From contig NC_135054.1 in the NCBI RefSeq assembly GCF_051014685.1, positions 10,420,001 through 10,484,000 of the forward strand: a stretch of DNA of 64,000 nt, given 5' to 3'. Shown here in pieces: positions 51,922-63,922 of this stretch (its first letter is position 1; each line of letters starts with the position of its first letter). A program made the translations under genes and the position numbers. The notes under the pieces are model-generated. The model was not told the origin of the DNA. It saw only the letters and a program-made list of their open reading frames with translations, and did not search any database. Source of the DNA: Ptiloglossa arizonensis (lineage: Eukaryota > Arthropoda > Insecta > Hymenoptera > Colletidae).

Positions 51922-54900
51922 CTTGGCAGTCACTGTGTTAAGGTTATTTGTGAACTGATAAATAATAACCTGCCGATGATCCTATACGAAAGTTCGAAAC
52001 GTCGATTCAATGTCAATAAATAAACTATCCTTATCGGTCCGGATGGTAATCTATGTGTATACGTGTGTACGAATATATCTATTTTAAAGTCACTAATTTT
52101 GTCGTGTATAATATATATTCGCACATGTGTGTTATGTATACATATACATATACTTATGAAACTGTTCAATGGTCTTTCTCAATATATTTTACACTGTGCA
52201 TTAACGATTGGTCGAGAACTGCTTCGACAAGAAACAAACTGTAGAATCCGACTAAAAACCGTGCATATAATTCAAATTCAAGTTCAAACAGATTAATGGA
52301 TTGCTCTACCAACTAAGTAATTAACAATTTTTACTTCGATTTATCCAGGTAATAAAACGGAATAAAAAACAAAAACACATTAATTTCTCTTTTAATTATT
52401 CTAATTGCATTACGTTCAATACTCTAACGTAACATCAATGAAATAAATACCATTGAGAAGCATTCTAACTTTCTAAGAACAATATTATGTAATAAATTTC
52501 GCGATCGTTGAAATTTTCTTTCAGAGTTCGTCCCAATTGGTGTTTATTTATGAGATTCGAAGTATTCGATGGGCCCGAAGACAAACATTAAATTTATCGT
52601 TGTTTACGAACAAATAATAATGAAAGAAATAACGCTCCCGAAAAGTCTCACTTCGATTGTATCGAGACAAGATTTTGTCGCTGTGATCGCTAATTTTAAG
52701 TTATTAGCGCTCCCGAAAAGTTGTTCGATCTTAGAAAACTCGCATAAAAGTGAGCGTAAAGAGCTTGAAGGAGACTGCTGAAATATCAGTACGTATTATG
52801 CAGGTACTCTATCGGTAAAGAAGCACGAGGCAGGGAGCACAGGCATCCGATGCCACGAGCAGCTATAAGTACTTACGGACCTGAGGAATGTGCCCGTCCG
52901 ATCCCACGGCTTATCCCCTCCCCTCTCTTTCTCTTTTCTCTCTCACTTTCTCTTTCTCTCTCTCGTCTGTCCTGGACGGTAATATTGCTAAGGTTAGGCT
53001 GCTCGAAGGCTTCTGTGTGCATTTGAATGATCGGTGACTCTCCTTGATCGGCAGATTCGACGTTCCATTTTCACCAGACAACTCGATCTTCCTAGTTTTT
53101 CCGCTCATCGTTTAAATCGGTAAACCGACCACTGTCGTTCGATATGACAGGACAAAGCATCGGTGAGTCAGAAATGGCTCGTGTCTCGGTAGCCACGTTC
53201 GTAGATTTCGTTGCAGATAACACTGCCAATCCAAGACTTCCAGGGAGGTAACACTTTCATTGTTTCTATAATCCAATCTCCTTTTGTTTTACGTTGGTAC
53301 GTTCGGGATTTCTTGAATATCCATATTAATGATTTTATAGATGTATAAAAGAGGGAGAAAATTTGTTTAATTCTTTCAGAGGGGCAACATTCGATTGTTT
53401 CTATAATCTTGAATCCATTTTTTTGTTGCTTTTCGTCAGTATATTCAGAACTTCGTAAATATCGATATTGATGTTTTTATCGATGTACAGAAGAGAAAGA
53501 ACATTGTTTAAATTGTTTCATAGTGGGACATCTGCCTTTTTGCTCCATCCTCTGAATTCTGCAATGGCGGAGAACTTTTTGCATTTATTACTGGGTCATC
53601 GATAAGTGTACTTGTTGGATAAAGTTAACTATACGAGTTAACTGTAAACATAGCTATTTTAACACGCGCTTAGAGCGTTTGGAGCGTTAGAGGTTAGTTA
53701 GAAATTATCAGGTGTGTCTCTTTAAAGTAACTTTAACCTGTCCCTTACGGGTGAGTTTCAAGCAGATGGAAGACTTTCTCAGTATGCCACAGAATCTTTT
53801 TTCCTGGTAAGAAATTCCTTCGTCGGTTTAGATATTTATTTGTCCAACTTCCTTGAAATTCCAACTTTTTCCACGGGGTTCTCCTCTCCACTGGTTGAAT
53901 CGTGCGTCTTGAAAGTAATCCGTGGCTCTTTAGATTTTCTTCTAGCCTTTTCCTGCAGCCATGTTTGGATTAACCAGTTCGTTTAGGACTTACTAGGATA
54001 GTGGGCCTATTTAACACGTTAACCGGTTGAACAGGTACAAAATAGCACGAGAAGTGACAGGTTGTTGTTACTACACGGTATTACGTTTCCGTCGAACTTG
54101 CGAAAATTATTGAACGTTATTTTGATTTGTCCCATTAAAATCGTACATTATTCGTTCCTCGATTAAGGGTCTCCAGTTTTGTGAAAACCGCTGTGGATTT
54201 AAAGTAGCAATTAAATTGTGATAAATATTTCTTGCGAACGAAATTTCTATCGTTAAACTCCTTACTTTAACAATGTTCTAAAATTAAACACACACTCCCT
54301 TCTGTAACATCTTAAAAGTAGAATTCAAAAATCTTTATTACACTGTGCTGCTCGTATTCGTCCCTGTTCATTTTATTTTATTTCGGTGTTAATTAAAATG
54401 GTAATTGCACATACACGCGCGTATACCAGTTACGGAATACTTGTAAAAACAGAATAATACCCTAACTAGCCGTTAATCGGCTTGTCTCGTTTTGACGAAA
54501 CAATAGGGACTCGCTTTCTTGAGTTTCTACCTGCCATATGCACCGACAGCGTTTGGGGTCGTATTACTGCAACCTAATCGCGATTGGTCAATACTGTAAG
54601 GTGTTCTCGGTGACTTCCAGAAGCGTACAAAACAAACGACGACAGCTTTCCGAAAGAGAGGAACGACGCAGAAACAAAATTCAACGTTCCGGTATCTCAG
54701 TATCGTTTCAACGAAACGAGCGTTGTTTATTCTCATAAAAATTAACTCTCGTCCACCGTATCATCGATTTGAAAAAATAGTTCAAGATCGTACTGTCAAA
54801 AGTTTCGATGAGATCGAGCAACGTGCAATTCGTGTTATATCGTACACCTTATTGTCCAGTTGTATCGTGCAGTTAATCGAAGAGAGAAAGAATTAACTAG

Positions 54901-54995
54901 AAAATAAATCTAATTTTTATTCGTCGACGATTTCTAACGAACCAAGTGTCGGAGACTGCGACGTAACGTTAAATGAAAAACGCGTAAAAACTTAC

Positions 54996-55220
54996 TTTGA
55001 GTTTTTGAGTGTGACCACATCGACAACAGCAGTACGACATGTAGTCGGGCAATGCTGGCATAAACTTCAGCTGTTCCTGTTGCTGCGAGTACTCGTCTAC
55101 AAGCTTGCGATACTGCACCCTGAAGATGGGCCTCGTTGTGCTCTGCGAGCCTTTACCAAGGCGTCCCATAATCGCAGAGAATGCGGCCAGGGTTTTGCGC
55201 CTGCGTGTGAACCTCCTCAT
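54996..55220 (-). CDS. Probable 5' coding exon, unidentified (possibly first exon of the PTB-SH2 adaptor)
   Basis: A minus-strand frame from ATG at 55220 runs 75 codons to a perfect GTAAGT donor at 54,995, leaving phase 0. A second ATG, in better context (ATTATGGG), is 17 codons in. The first part is very basic (MRRFTRRRKTLAAF). The rest looks like real protein: RPIFRVQYRKLVDEYSQQQE, then LPDYMSYCCCRCGHTQKLK with a Cys cluster. The frame is open upstream of the ATG to about 55,335. No family is recognised. Same strand as the adaptor with no gene between, so it could be an adaptor 5' exon spliced over a long intron; no intermediate exon was found to prove this. Confidence 0.5.
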
Positions 55221-55335
55221 GCCACGGCGACCGTTGCACCTCTTCGTCTTCCAACTCGATTCGAAGCGCACGGCTCGCGGCTTTCGCCGAATTTTGGAAA
55301 TGTTTTCGGTTGATAAGACACACTCGGTTCAGTTA

Positions 55336-58000
55336 CTCGTCGAACGAGTCATTGTTCACCAGATCGTTATACAGATTGGACGTATTACGCGTTGAATGGA
55401 CGGTAAGCGAATCGCGCGCGAATTTGCACGATGGTGCACCGTTCGCGGAATAAATTTACAATAGCAGTCAACAAAGAACTTCGTGAATCGAATTTTGCCG
55501 GAAAGCGAAAGCAGTTCAACACGATGTTTCATACTACTTCACCGACCGAACAAACGATCGAAGATACATTAATTCCATTCGTTCACAGTGGTGCGCAATC
55601 TTTCCTTGAAATTCGTTGTTCCAACTGGCACCCACTTGTTCACGGCATCACCTAACACACTTTCTAATTCGTATAGTAATGGCATACCGGCTCGGTAACG
55701 CACTCACAACCGCCGGATGGAATCTTCATTCACTTATCAGGGAACAGACACACCATCCGAGGAATTCACTTTATCTTATTACGACGAGCCGCATAATTTT
55801 ACCGACGCCTTCGAAATCGTGGATTCCCTTCGTACACTTCGAGGAAGAAATCGGTACTCCTCGATCACTTTTGCTCCCGTCTCTCGGAAAATTCCCTCGG
55901 TATCACGCGCGGTTAAAAATATCTCACCGAAGCACAACGAAGTCACGTTTGAATGATTGACACGCGCGTTCCTGTTACGGGTTGATGGGTCCCCTCGTTT
56001 ATCCCGCGTTCGTTCCAGTGCCGCTGTAACAACAATCTTGGCTACGAACGTGACGTTGGTTGGTGGTGTCGTGCGGGAAAGGTATCGTTGCTCCGTAACG
56101 ACGATTGTGCATACGGTTAGCTCGTATACACCTCGGAACGGGACGGAGGGTGTCCCGGTGTTAATACTTTTCAGGAATGGATCTTTGGGGAATGATCCCG
56201 GGGCCAGCTTCCACCACCGCTGGTAAGATATATTATCGTTGGCAGGTGATCATCCGTCTCTGATCCGGCAGACCGGTCCGATCGCTTTACGCGTGGGACA
56301 CGCACGGAAGATCGAGGGCTCCACTTCTTGGCGTACGTAGTCTTCACCGAGTGTCGTTCTGCATGCCGATCCGCGGAAACCGGTTAACGAGTTCGAAGCT
56401 GCCTTTCGCTTCGTCCTCGTCGACTGTCAACCATACTTGCATCTACCACTAGCGCGTTAAGTCCACGTTTTTCTCTCTCCCGCTTTCTCTCCCCTCCCCG
56501 CTCCTCTATTCCGTCTTATCTTTACGACCGGCTGACGTACCGAGGAATCGACTAGGATTATTCCCCATTCAAGTTTTCAGAATGGCTTCGATCGTCGTGC
56601 CTCGAACGACGCTAATAATGGTAACTGTTCCATCGAATAATATTTGCCCGGCGCGTCAGCGTTCACGAGGTATCCGTGTCGTTCGTCTTATCTCGGGATC
56701 AACGATCCGAACTCACACATCGTAAGCTCGATCGTTCACTACTCGCTTCTTTTTTTACACATTTCCCCGTTCTTTTTTCTTCACTAAGCATCAAGCACTA
56801 CCGGATACGACTCCGTTATACCGATGGCGGTTGGAAAGCCAGCTCCGCCGTAACGAGCGGGGACACGGTCTCAATTTAACGACATTTTGTCCCCGATCGA
56901 GGCATTCGGGGTATACTTATTGCGATAGATCGATTTCACTGAATCTCCTTAAACACTACCGACGACTCGATCGATCCATCTTCGGGGATCTTATCTTCCT
57001 GAAATAACCGATCGAGCCAATTAACAACGATCGGCGAGCAAAAAGAGACAAGTCCCAACGGGCCACGTCGACTCGGCTAATCTCTGTTTTATGGATTGAT
57101 TCACGGAGCGGCAGCGGCCTTTCGCGTGTCTCCTTTCTACTGTCAACTGGAAGAGCTGCCAGAAGAAATGGTGGATCTTCGCCCCCACCTCTGGACGTTT
57201 CGGTTTCGGTCCTACCTGACAGAAGCCAGTCCAGGTGGTGCTCCAATCAAGCGAGTTAAGCGGCCTAGAGCATGCTAGTCCGCTCGGCAATGGCAATACC
57301 TCCCCGGTACGTATAGAGAGAAACTGAAGTCGAAAGAGGAACACGACGCAGGAGTAGCACCGGCGGCCCACACGGCTCTATCCCCACCTAACTGCAAAAC
57401 CGAGCGGAGCGACCGACCGATCTCTTCTCTCCGACCGCTTTCTTGCTCCAACTGCGGCATTGAACACGTTCAACGGCAGCTGGCGAATACCAGCTATCTC
57501 GTTCCTCGTCCCGCCTTACATCTGCCTTGCCCTCCTTGTTCCCCATTCGCGGCGAGAGAGCACCACTCTCGAGAGAGCCAGCAACGCGCCGATCGCATGA
57601 GTTTGCGATTCGCGTTCTTTGACCTCCTGCCGGCACGATCGTGGACTCGTGTCGGACTACGGACGTTACTTTTGATGCCCTCCACTTCGTGCACGACGTT
57701 CGCGACGTCATCGAAGAGGATCGATCGTCACACGGGCCCCGCGAACAAGGCTAAGGCCCCGCTCGACCGACCGCATTTTTATCGACGTTCTCTTCCCCGA
57801 TCACGACCCGAACACGGGGTGTTCTCGCGTCTTTTTCTCCTATCGGAGTACGCGGCGAGTTCCACCGTTGAAAATTCATCTCCATCCGTTGACGCGTCAC
57901 GAAACGCGATCCGATAGTAATTGTCGCGATCGCTCTAGGCAGCGCTGGTACCGTTAGATGCGGCAGATTCCGTACCTACGAGTAGAAAGTAGCTAATCTT
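55336..58000. other. GC- and CpG-richer region, promoter or 5' UTR candidate
   Basis: Clearly richer in G, C and CpG than the surroundings, directly upstream of the minus-strand exon at 54,996-55,220. Stop codons are rarer here, so many frames of 60-115 codons appear on both strands; none has a domain. The most protein-like is a plus-strand ATG frame at 55,717-55,956 (79 codons, acidic). The region also holds AACCGGTT at 56,378, a Grainyhead-type site. Confidence 0.5.
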
Positions 58001-59275
58001 CCGTGTAGAAGTATCGGTATTAGCATCCTGAATGCACCACCGACTCCACTGCGGAATGCATTTATTCGTAATCGTGCGTAGAGCGGATCGCTGATTTTTT
58101 TACATATTTTTTCGAACGCGTCACTGACAAACGGAGAACTTTCACGGTCGAGATTATTCTTATTCGTTCGAGATTAAGTTGTTTTTGTTGACCGTATGAA
58201 AGATTGCTCAAGGAAGAATCTTTTTTTCAAATTGAATGCTTACGAAACACTGCCAATTATATTTATCCGTAATGAGTATAGTTTTATGTCGGTACGCTGA
58301 AACCGACATAGAACAGACAATCGTGTAATTCCTAGTGCGGTGTACGATTTTGGTTGTGACTCTCGGATTGTAAAATCAATTACGAGCGTGGTAGCGTAAC
58401 ATTTCATAATTGGCGGCACTTCACAACTCCTCTTCCCGGTAATAATTTGACGTTGTTATGCAGCACAGATTTCAAGTCGAGCTATTCTACGGATACGCTT
58501 CCAGTTTCGTCGTGACGTATGGCAAACGTACAGAATTGCGTTTTCTTTTATCTCGGTTACCAACGACTGTATTATAAATTTGTCCAGAACGAGAAAGTTT
58601 TCAAATTAAATGTTCAATAACTTATGTATACTGTTTTTTGTTTCAAACGAGGTAAGCGAGATAACGTAGATAGCTTTATAGTTGGTATTCCCATAATTCC
58701 CTTTTTCGGCATGAATGTTACGATGTCTCGCAACCTTGACTTTAAATTGAGCTGTAGATACATACGTTTCAAGTTTCGTCGCATTTGCTGCACACGTTTT
58801 TCCGTGACGCAGTAACAAACTGAAGTAACTGTGTTTTATTCGTATAGACAGCTGTTTAAGGATGAGCTGAAGATCGATATTCTACGTAGCGTGTAACTTC
58901 TCCATATGGCATTTACGTCGTTAACGGACATTTCGACGTACTCGGTTCAATCTTGGCAGTGATAAATATTTTTTGCTTACTGTAAGTAATTTTGTACAAA
59001 CATTATTGTACGAGATGAATTATTGTATAGATATAAAATAATACATTGTTTTACATATTTGTATAAAACAGAAATTGAAACTGATGTGGATTCATGATAA
59101 TCTAACGATAACTTCAACGTTAAATGTACACGTACATATGTATAATATGTATATACCAATAATACTACGTGTATTTCATTTTAAAAGCGAAATTTGTTTA
59201 CAAGATTACAATTAAATAGCTTTGGTTCACTTTATCGTAGCTTTACTTTTTTATAGAACAAATAACGTAACATAC
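58001..59275. other. Non-coding stretch, nothing recognised
   Basis: AT-rich; short frames on both strands are mirror shadows of one another with no domain. Confidence 0.55.
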
Positions 59276-59404
59276 CTCTGACCCCATGTGCACGAGTACC
59301 TTACAAATGAGTTTCGTTTGGTTTGCCGGTTGAAAACTATGTGCCTTGTAGTAGTTCTTCAGATAAGATACTTTTGTGTCCCCCCAATAAAAATTATCCG
59401 GCAA
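59276..59404 (-). other. Exon-like segment, unidentified
   Basis: The minus-strand frame opens after TAA at 59,407-59,405 and runs 43 codons to a strong GAG|GTATGT donor at 59,275. It reads DNFYWGDTKVSYLKNYYKAH then QPANQTKLICKVLVHMGSE, with good codon texture for such an AT-rich area. No clear polypyrimidine acceptor is visible, so either the exon starts inside this stretch or it is a relic. There is a faint, unverified resemblance to the ending strands of ADP-ribosyltransferase folds; I do not assign a function. Confidence 0.3.
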
Positions 59405-59579
59405 TTAATACCAAAACGGAAGTAATATATCGACCAACGATAGGTTTTATTGGAATACTCGTATCGATGTCCCTGTAATAACATCGTTATTCACAAAGCA
59501 CGACGCCTCGACGAAGATAAAAAGATGGATGCGTGCTACAGGAGATAAACCGCTCGAAGAGAGTAGCCCATAAATTACG

Positions 59580-59836
59580 GAATATCTTTCGGTTATCGAA
59601 ATAAATGGGAAAAAGTCGTGTAATCGCAGATTTACAAGATTCAAAGCTTTTAGAAAGGAATAACTGAGAGACGATCGTTTTCCAGCATGGGGTATAAGTT
59701 TTCTATTGGTATGTGTATCTATGTGGAACATTGGTTCAGGAATTTGGGAACACCTTTCCAATATCGAAATAAATGGACATGAATTGGATACCCGAGGACT
59801 CGTAAAGCTGAAACCTTTTGAAAACAAAATAGTCAT
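59580..59836. repeat. Imperfect direct repeat, period about 166 bp
   Basis: CGAAATAAATGG occurs at about 59,597 and 59,763, in both cases preceded by a related TTTC/AT segment and followed by related sequence ending in AAGCTTTTAGAAA versus AAACCTTTTGAAA. The minus-strand frame across it therefore shows an internal repeat (PFISI.ER). Confidence 0.55.
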
Positions 59837-62800
59837 GGGTTCCTACATTTAAAGTGTGCAGTTTAGTCGATCCTTCGAGAAAAGTCATTAGTTTCTTTCA
59901 AAAAAGAAATTTGAAATTCCATCGAATAATTAAAATTAAAATTATTTTTGCTTTCGTTATGCACAGGACAGTATCTGTGTAATGAAATAATCGACAAATT
60001 GTCCCATAATTATAATTACAGTATACAAGATTCGAGAGATTTTTGTTATCCTTCTCTTAAATATAATGTTTCCTTAAATAAAGTTATGTTATATGTATAT
60101 TATTTTGACAAGATTCGTTACAATATTATCAGAAATAATTAGAATGAAAAAGGTTGTTTGTCACATAACATCAAAAAATAATTTCTTCTTCCCTTATTGC
60201 TCTGCTTCACTGATACCAAATGATCATTTTTCCAAATATATATTTACTAATGTATTACCAATAAATATATATTTTTCAATGATTTCTTTGCTATATCTAG
60301 ATAATTTGTTTAGCATTTACGATGTGTTATCTGGTTCGTCGACACAGACGAATAAATATTATCTAATCGATTAAGTGTAATCGTGAAGCAACAAGGTTTG
60401 AAGCTCCCAGGAGGAAATGATCGAGGTTTGGAGGTATTCCTGTGTGAACTATCGAGTTTTTTTCCCCAGTGTATACGGAAAGTCGAGTTAGGAACTCCGA
60501 CGTTGCTCTCAAATTCAGTTACTGCAGTTTGGAGCGAAAATGAGGTGGACGGGTAGCGCGCTGTAAAGGTAGCACGCTAGTAGCCAGAGCTTGTAAATGA
60601 TCTTGAGTTAATCGGCAACCCTAGCTAATTTAATGTGCTTACAAGAGATTCCGCTTGGTCGTCGTGTTCGACGGAAATTTCCACAGAACCTTAAGCCGCG
60701 TTCGTAACAAATAGTCCTCGATGCTGTCTATTGGTTGGAGAAAAGTACCTCAGCCAGATATTTAAGTCGCCAATGCGGGACATATTAGAATTTCCAAGAA
60801 GCAATTGTGAGATATGCGGGACTTCTTAAAAGGCTTCGGTGCTCTGGTTAAAAATTGTAACACAGTTGCTCCAGTGGGTTTATCTGGTCCCAAAAGTAAC
60901 TTAAGTATTATAAATACCAGCTAATTTGCGTTTTTCTTTTTACACGTTTGAATTTTCTAACCAATCACAATGAATAGATTTCTAAAAGAGAAGTTACATT
61001 ACATACATTTACTAGTTTCTAACTAGTTTTTAACGATACATCAATATTGCATAATTTGAGAATCGTTTATTTAATGTGTCCAATTAGTATTGAACGTTTT
61101 TATTTTTCTAAATAGCCTGGGTCTTTTATTAAAAATAAAATTATAAAATACACTTATATATTTGGTTTATTTTTCGCAAACAGTGTACGAAGTGATGTGA
61201 AGAAATATATTTATACTTAGTGAGCTTGTATGAGCTATTTAATGACCTCTGAAAACAACATTCTTTTCGATGTTAAAGTTGCTTTATAATATGGGGTCTG
61301 TGAAACTTCACAATAAATTTTAAATCTACAGAAATGTGTGTGCGTTTCGAAGGTTAAGGACTGTCTATGGCCACTAGTATGGTCACCTAATGAACAGTTT
61401 TGAGGGGTGGACTTATAAGTGGGACGTAAAAGTTTCATAAAAGTTTCTTCCTTGTTTGCGACGTCACGGGTGAATAATTTACCACGCAATGAAAGTTCGT
61501 ATGATTTGCGCAGACATTTATTTTTCTACGAAATTAACGAATGTTACATTAATAGGTGTAACGAGAGAACTTTATTCGACATAACGCTCGAAGGTCCCCG
61601 TATAAAAACCCCTCAAAGTGACATTTTTATCGTTTTAAGGTACCAACGCCATTTAGACTACACGTATACAAACTTTTGTATACTGTTGTCAGATTAAATC
61701 TATGAAGACTGAAAATGTTTTGTAGTAAAAAAAACTTAAAAAGTATGTTACTTCTTCGATGTAAAATATTTTCAAGTATTATTTATTGTCGCTTATACAT
61801 TGCAGATTATAAAAATGTTAATTTGAAAGAAGGTAGAAAGTAATAGGGAATAGTTACGCGGGTAGATAAATTAACTACTTGACATTTTCTACGAGCTACA
61901 TATACGTTGAAATTGATTAAAATCGACGACCGCGAGAGGAGTTTCATTTTCTGTTATTCTTTACCTTCTTGAACAAGTTACCATTTCCTAAACAGTTTTT
62001 CCATATGGCCATGAATATAATATTTAAGCGATCTTATTCACGTGGCTCACTCTACACAGAAAATATAGAAAATTTCAAGGCAAAGCCCACTGTCTCGTAA
62101 CCCGAAAGAAGCGACGCGACGTAAGGACATTGCACGACGATCCACAGGTGCTTCGGGGAAAATTTATTATACATTTCGAAAATAAAATCGAGAGAATTCC
62201 CTGTTCGAGGTAAGAACTGTAGCCTCCAGAATCGTATACGAATTATTTGCTAGGTGCTCGTTCAATCTTCAACATTAACGAGGCACTGTCTCGCGCGATT
62301 CTGATAAATCCTTTTCCTTGTCTGAATTCGCGGCCGAGGATGAGGATGTTACTTTTTCTCGCATCACCGTCGGCGTCTTCGTCTTTTTCGTTGTGTCTGA
62401 TGGCGGAGATGCCCGGGCGGGGGTAATAAAAAGCCACAAAAAGGTCCCGAGGCTGCATACCTTACATAGTCGCACGCCTCCACGCGACTCGTGTCCTGCA
62501 AACCGTCGCGGTGCTCTGTTCTGTTCCTCGTAACGGTTCCACCAGTTGGGACGCCTTATCAACCTGCACTTTGAACCTCTCTCTTAAATCTTTATTTAGC
62601 AAGAACCTTCGAGGGGCTCCGGTATGCTTAATGGCGTCTTTGATGTTGCGGGCAAGTTGACTTATGATTGTTTATGATTAACTATTAATCAAATAGCCGA
62701 TGCTGTTAAGTAGGAAAGCCGTGTTCTCACATCACCTTGAAACGCTCGTCTAACGAGTATGACGAATTAATTTTTTACTCGGTTTAATAGTGGTAATTCG

Positions 62801-63784
62801 CGCAGAAATTACGTGGATGTAATTTGCATTTTTTGTTGCTGCGACGCTATAGATCATTCTTCGGAACGTCTTCGGATGGTGGTGTTCAAGTTGTAAAATA
62901 TATAGTATTACGATGCTTTTTTACGTGGCAATTACGAAATAGATATTCCTATCCAATAGAATACTCATTCGTTTTCTATTACCTCTTGTTTTCTGATATT
63001 TTAATTTGCGGCTCGGTCTAATAAACTTGTTCCTATGATTTAAAATTTCAGATGATATTTATTGTATCGTGTATCTATTAAGAGTTACCTTGTGTTAACA
63101 TTTTGATGATCGTAGCAATTTCAACCACAGAAATCCTGGAGCTACCACTTTCACTATTGAAACCAAATAAAAAATGACATCGTTGTACGTGATCCTGCCA
63201 TAATATTCAAAATATCAATTAAACGTTACAAGTGTTCTTCGAACTCGTAAAGAAAAACTGTTGACAAACCTCCCAGAGTTGAATTTAATATTTCTTTTTA
63301 ATATATTACAAAAATAGTTTAAAATAATATATTTATATCTTAAAGGTTTTAATTCAGTCAACGTGGTTTCATATTGTTTAATTTAAACTTTTTCAACTTG
63401 GAATTTATTTAATGCTATCTATTTAATAATTTTCTCTATTGAATATATTTGCTATCTTCATGGAGTCCAATAAATACGATAAATAAATTAACAGGTTTTG
63501 CATATAAGATTTTCTTACGAAGACACCTTTCAACTCCGCAGTTTCAGCTCCATATTCTTTTATTGGAATATTAATTAACTCGGGGATGTATAAATAACCG
63601 TGAAATAATTTCTTTTTGTGAGGATAAAAGAAAATTCATGCGATAGGAGGGGTTAATCATGTTTGCTCTCACCGTTAGTGTAAATCCAAGACTTCCAACG
63701 GAAGAAGAAAATTAAAGCTAGTTTTTAGCCATCGCTTTAACCGTTTTTATGGTGGGGCAGACAGACAACCGGAGGATCTTACTA
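59837..63784. other. Non-coding stretch with repeat fragments, no supported gene
   Basis: Contains an ATG-less minus-strand frame at 60,310-60,576, the repeat fragment 60,834-60,965, and a possible minus-strand donor (AAG|GTATGC) near 62,460. Nothing has a recognised domain. Confidence 0.5.
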
Positions 63785-63922
63785 TTAGGAGGATCGTTCA
63801 TCGTCGGTCAAATCTCCTGTCTCTTTCAACAAATGCATTGCGCGTAGTCTGTATCGCGTGCAACCAGTAAAACTTGTCATGACCGTCACGAGTAAGAAGC
63901 CCAAGGCAATCCTCGAACCCAT
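63785..63922 (-). CDS. Putative small secreted peptide, 45 aa, unidentified
   Basis: Minus-strand ATG at 63922 to tandem stops TAA-TAG (63,787-63,782). The N-terminus MGSRIALGFLLVTVMTSFTG is a convincing signal peptide, with likely cleavage near Gly-Cys or after FTG. The remaining ~24 residues (TRYRLRAMHLLKETGDLTDD...) are charged and short enough to be a mature peptide. The second stop overlaps a GTAAG splice-donor-like sequence. The upstream region reaches the window edge, so a longer gene or further 5' exons cannot be excluded. No neuropeptide or toxin family is recognised. Confidence 0.45.
   Translation of the reverse strand: MGSRIALGFLLVTVMTSFTGCTRYRLRAMHLLKETGDLTDDERSS

Larger units (their letters stand above)
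39171..54995. other. Long non-coding stretch, no firmly supported exon
   Basis: AT-rich with GC-richer islands (39,640-39,860; 40,480-40,900; 42,420-42,620; 44,640-45,010; 47,040-47,990; 50,170-50,500; 52,800-53,250). Several minus-strand ATG frames end at good splice donors and could be alternative first exons (47,787-47,826 and 52,877-53,022), but no downstream partner was found. Simple repeats: CT-rich 47,561-47,634, AT-rich 46,757-46,777, and a TC-rich run at 52,918-52,968. Confidence 0.45.

Noticed and set aside
62275..62562. Minus-strand frame ending at a donor-like AAG|GTATGC
   Set aside because: Starts from a non-ATG codon, no pyrimidine-rich acceptor, no domain; at most a 5' UTR exon.
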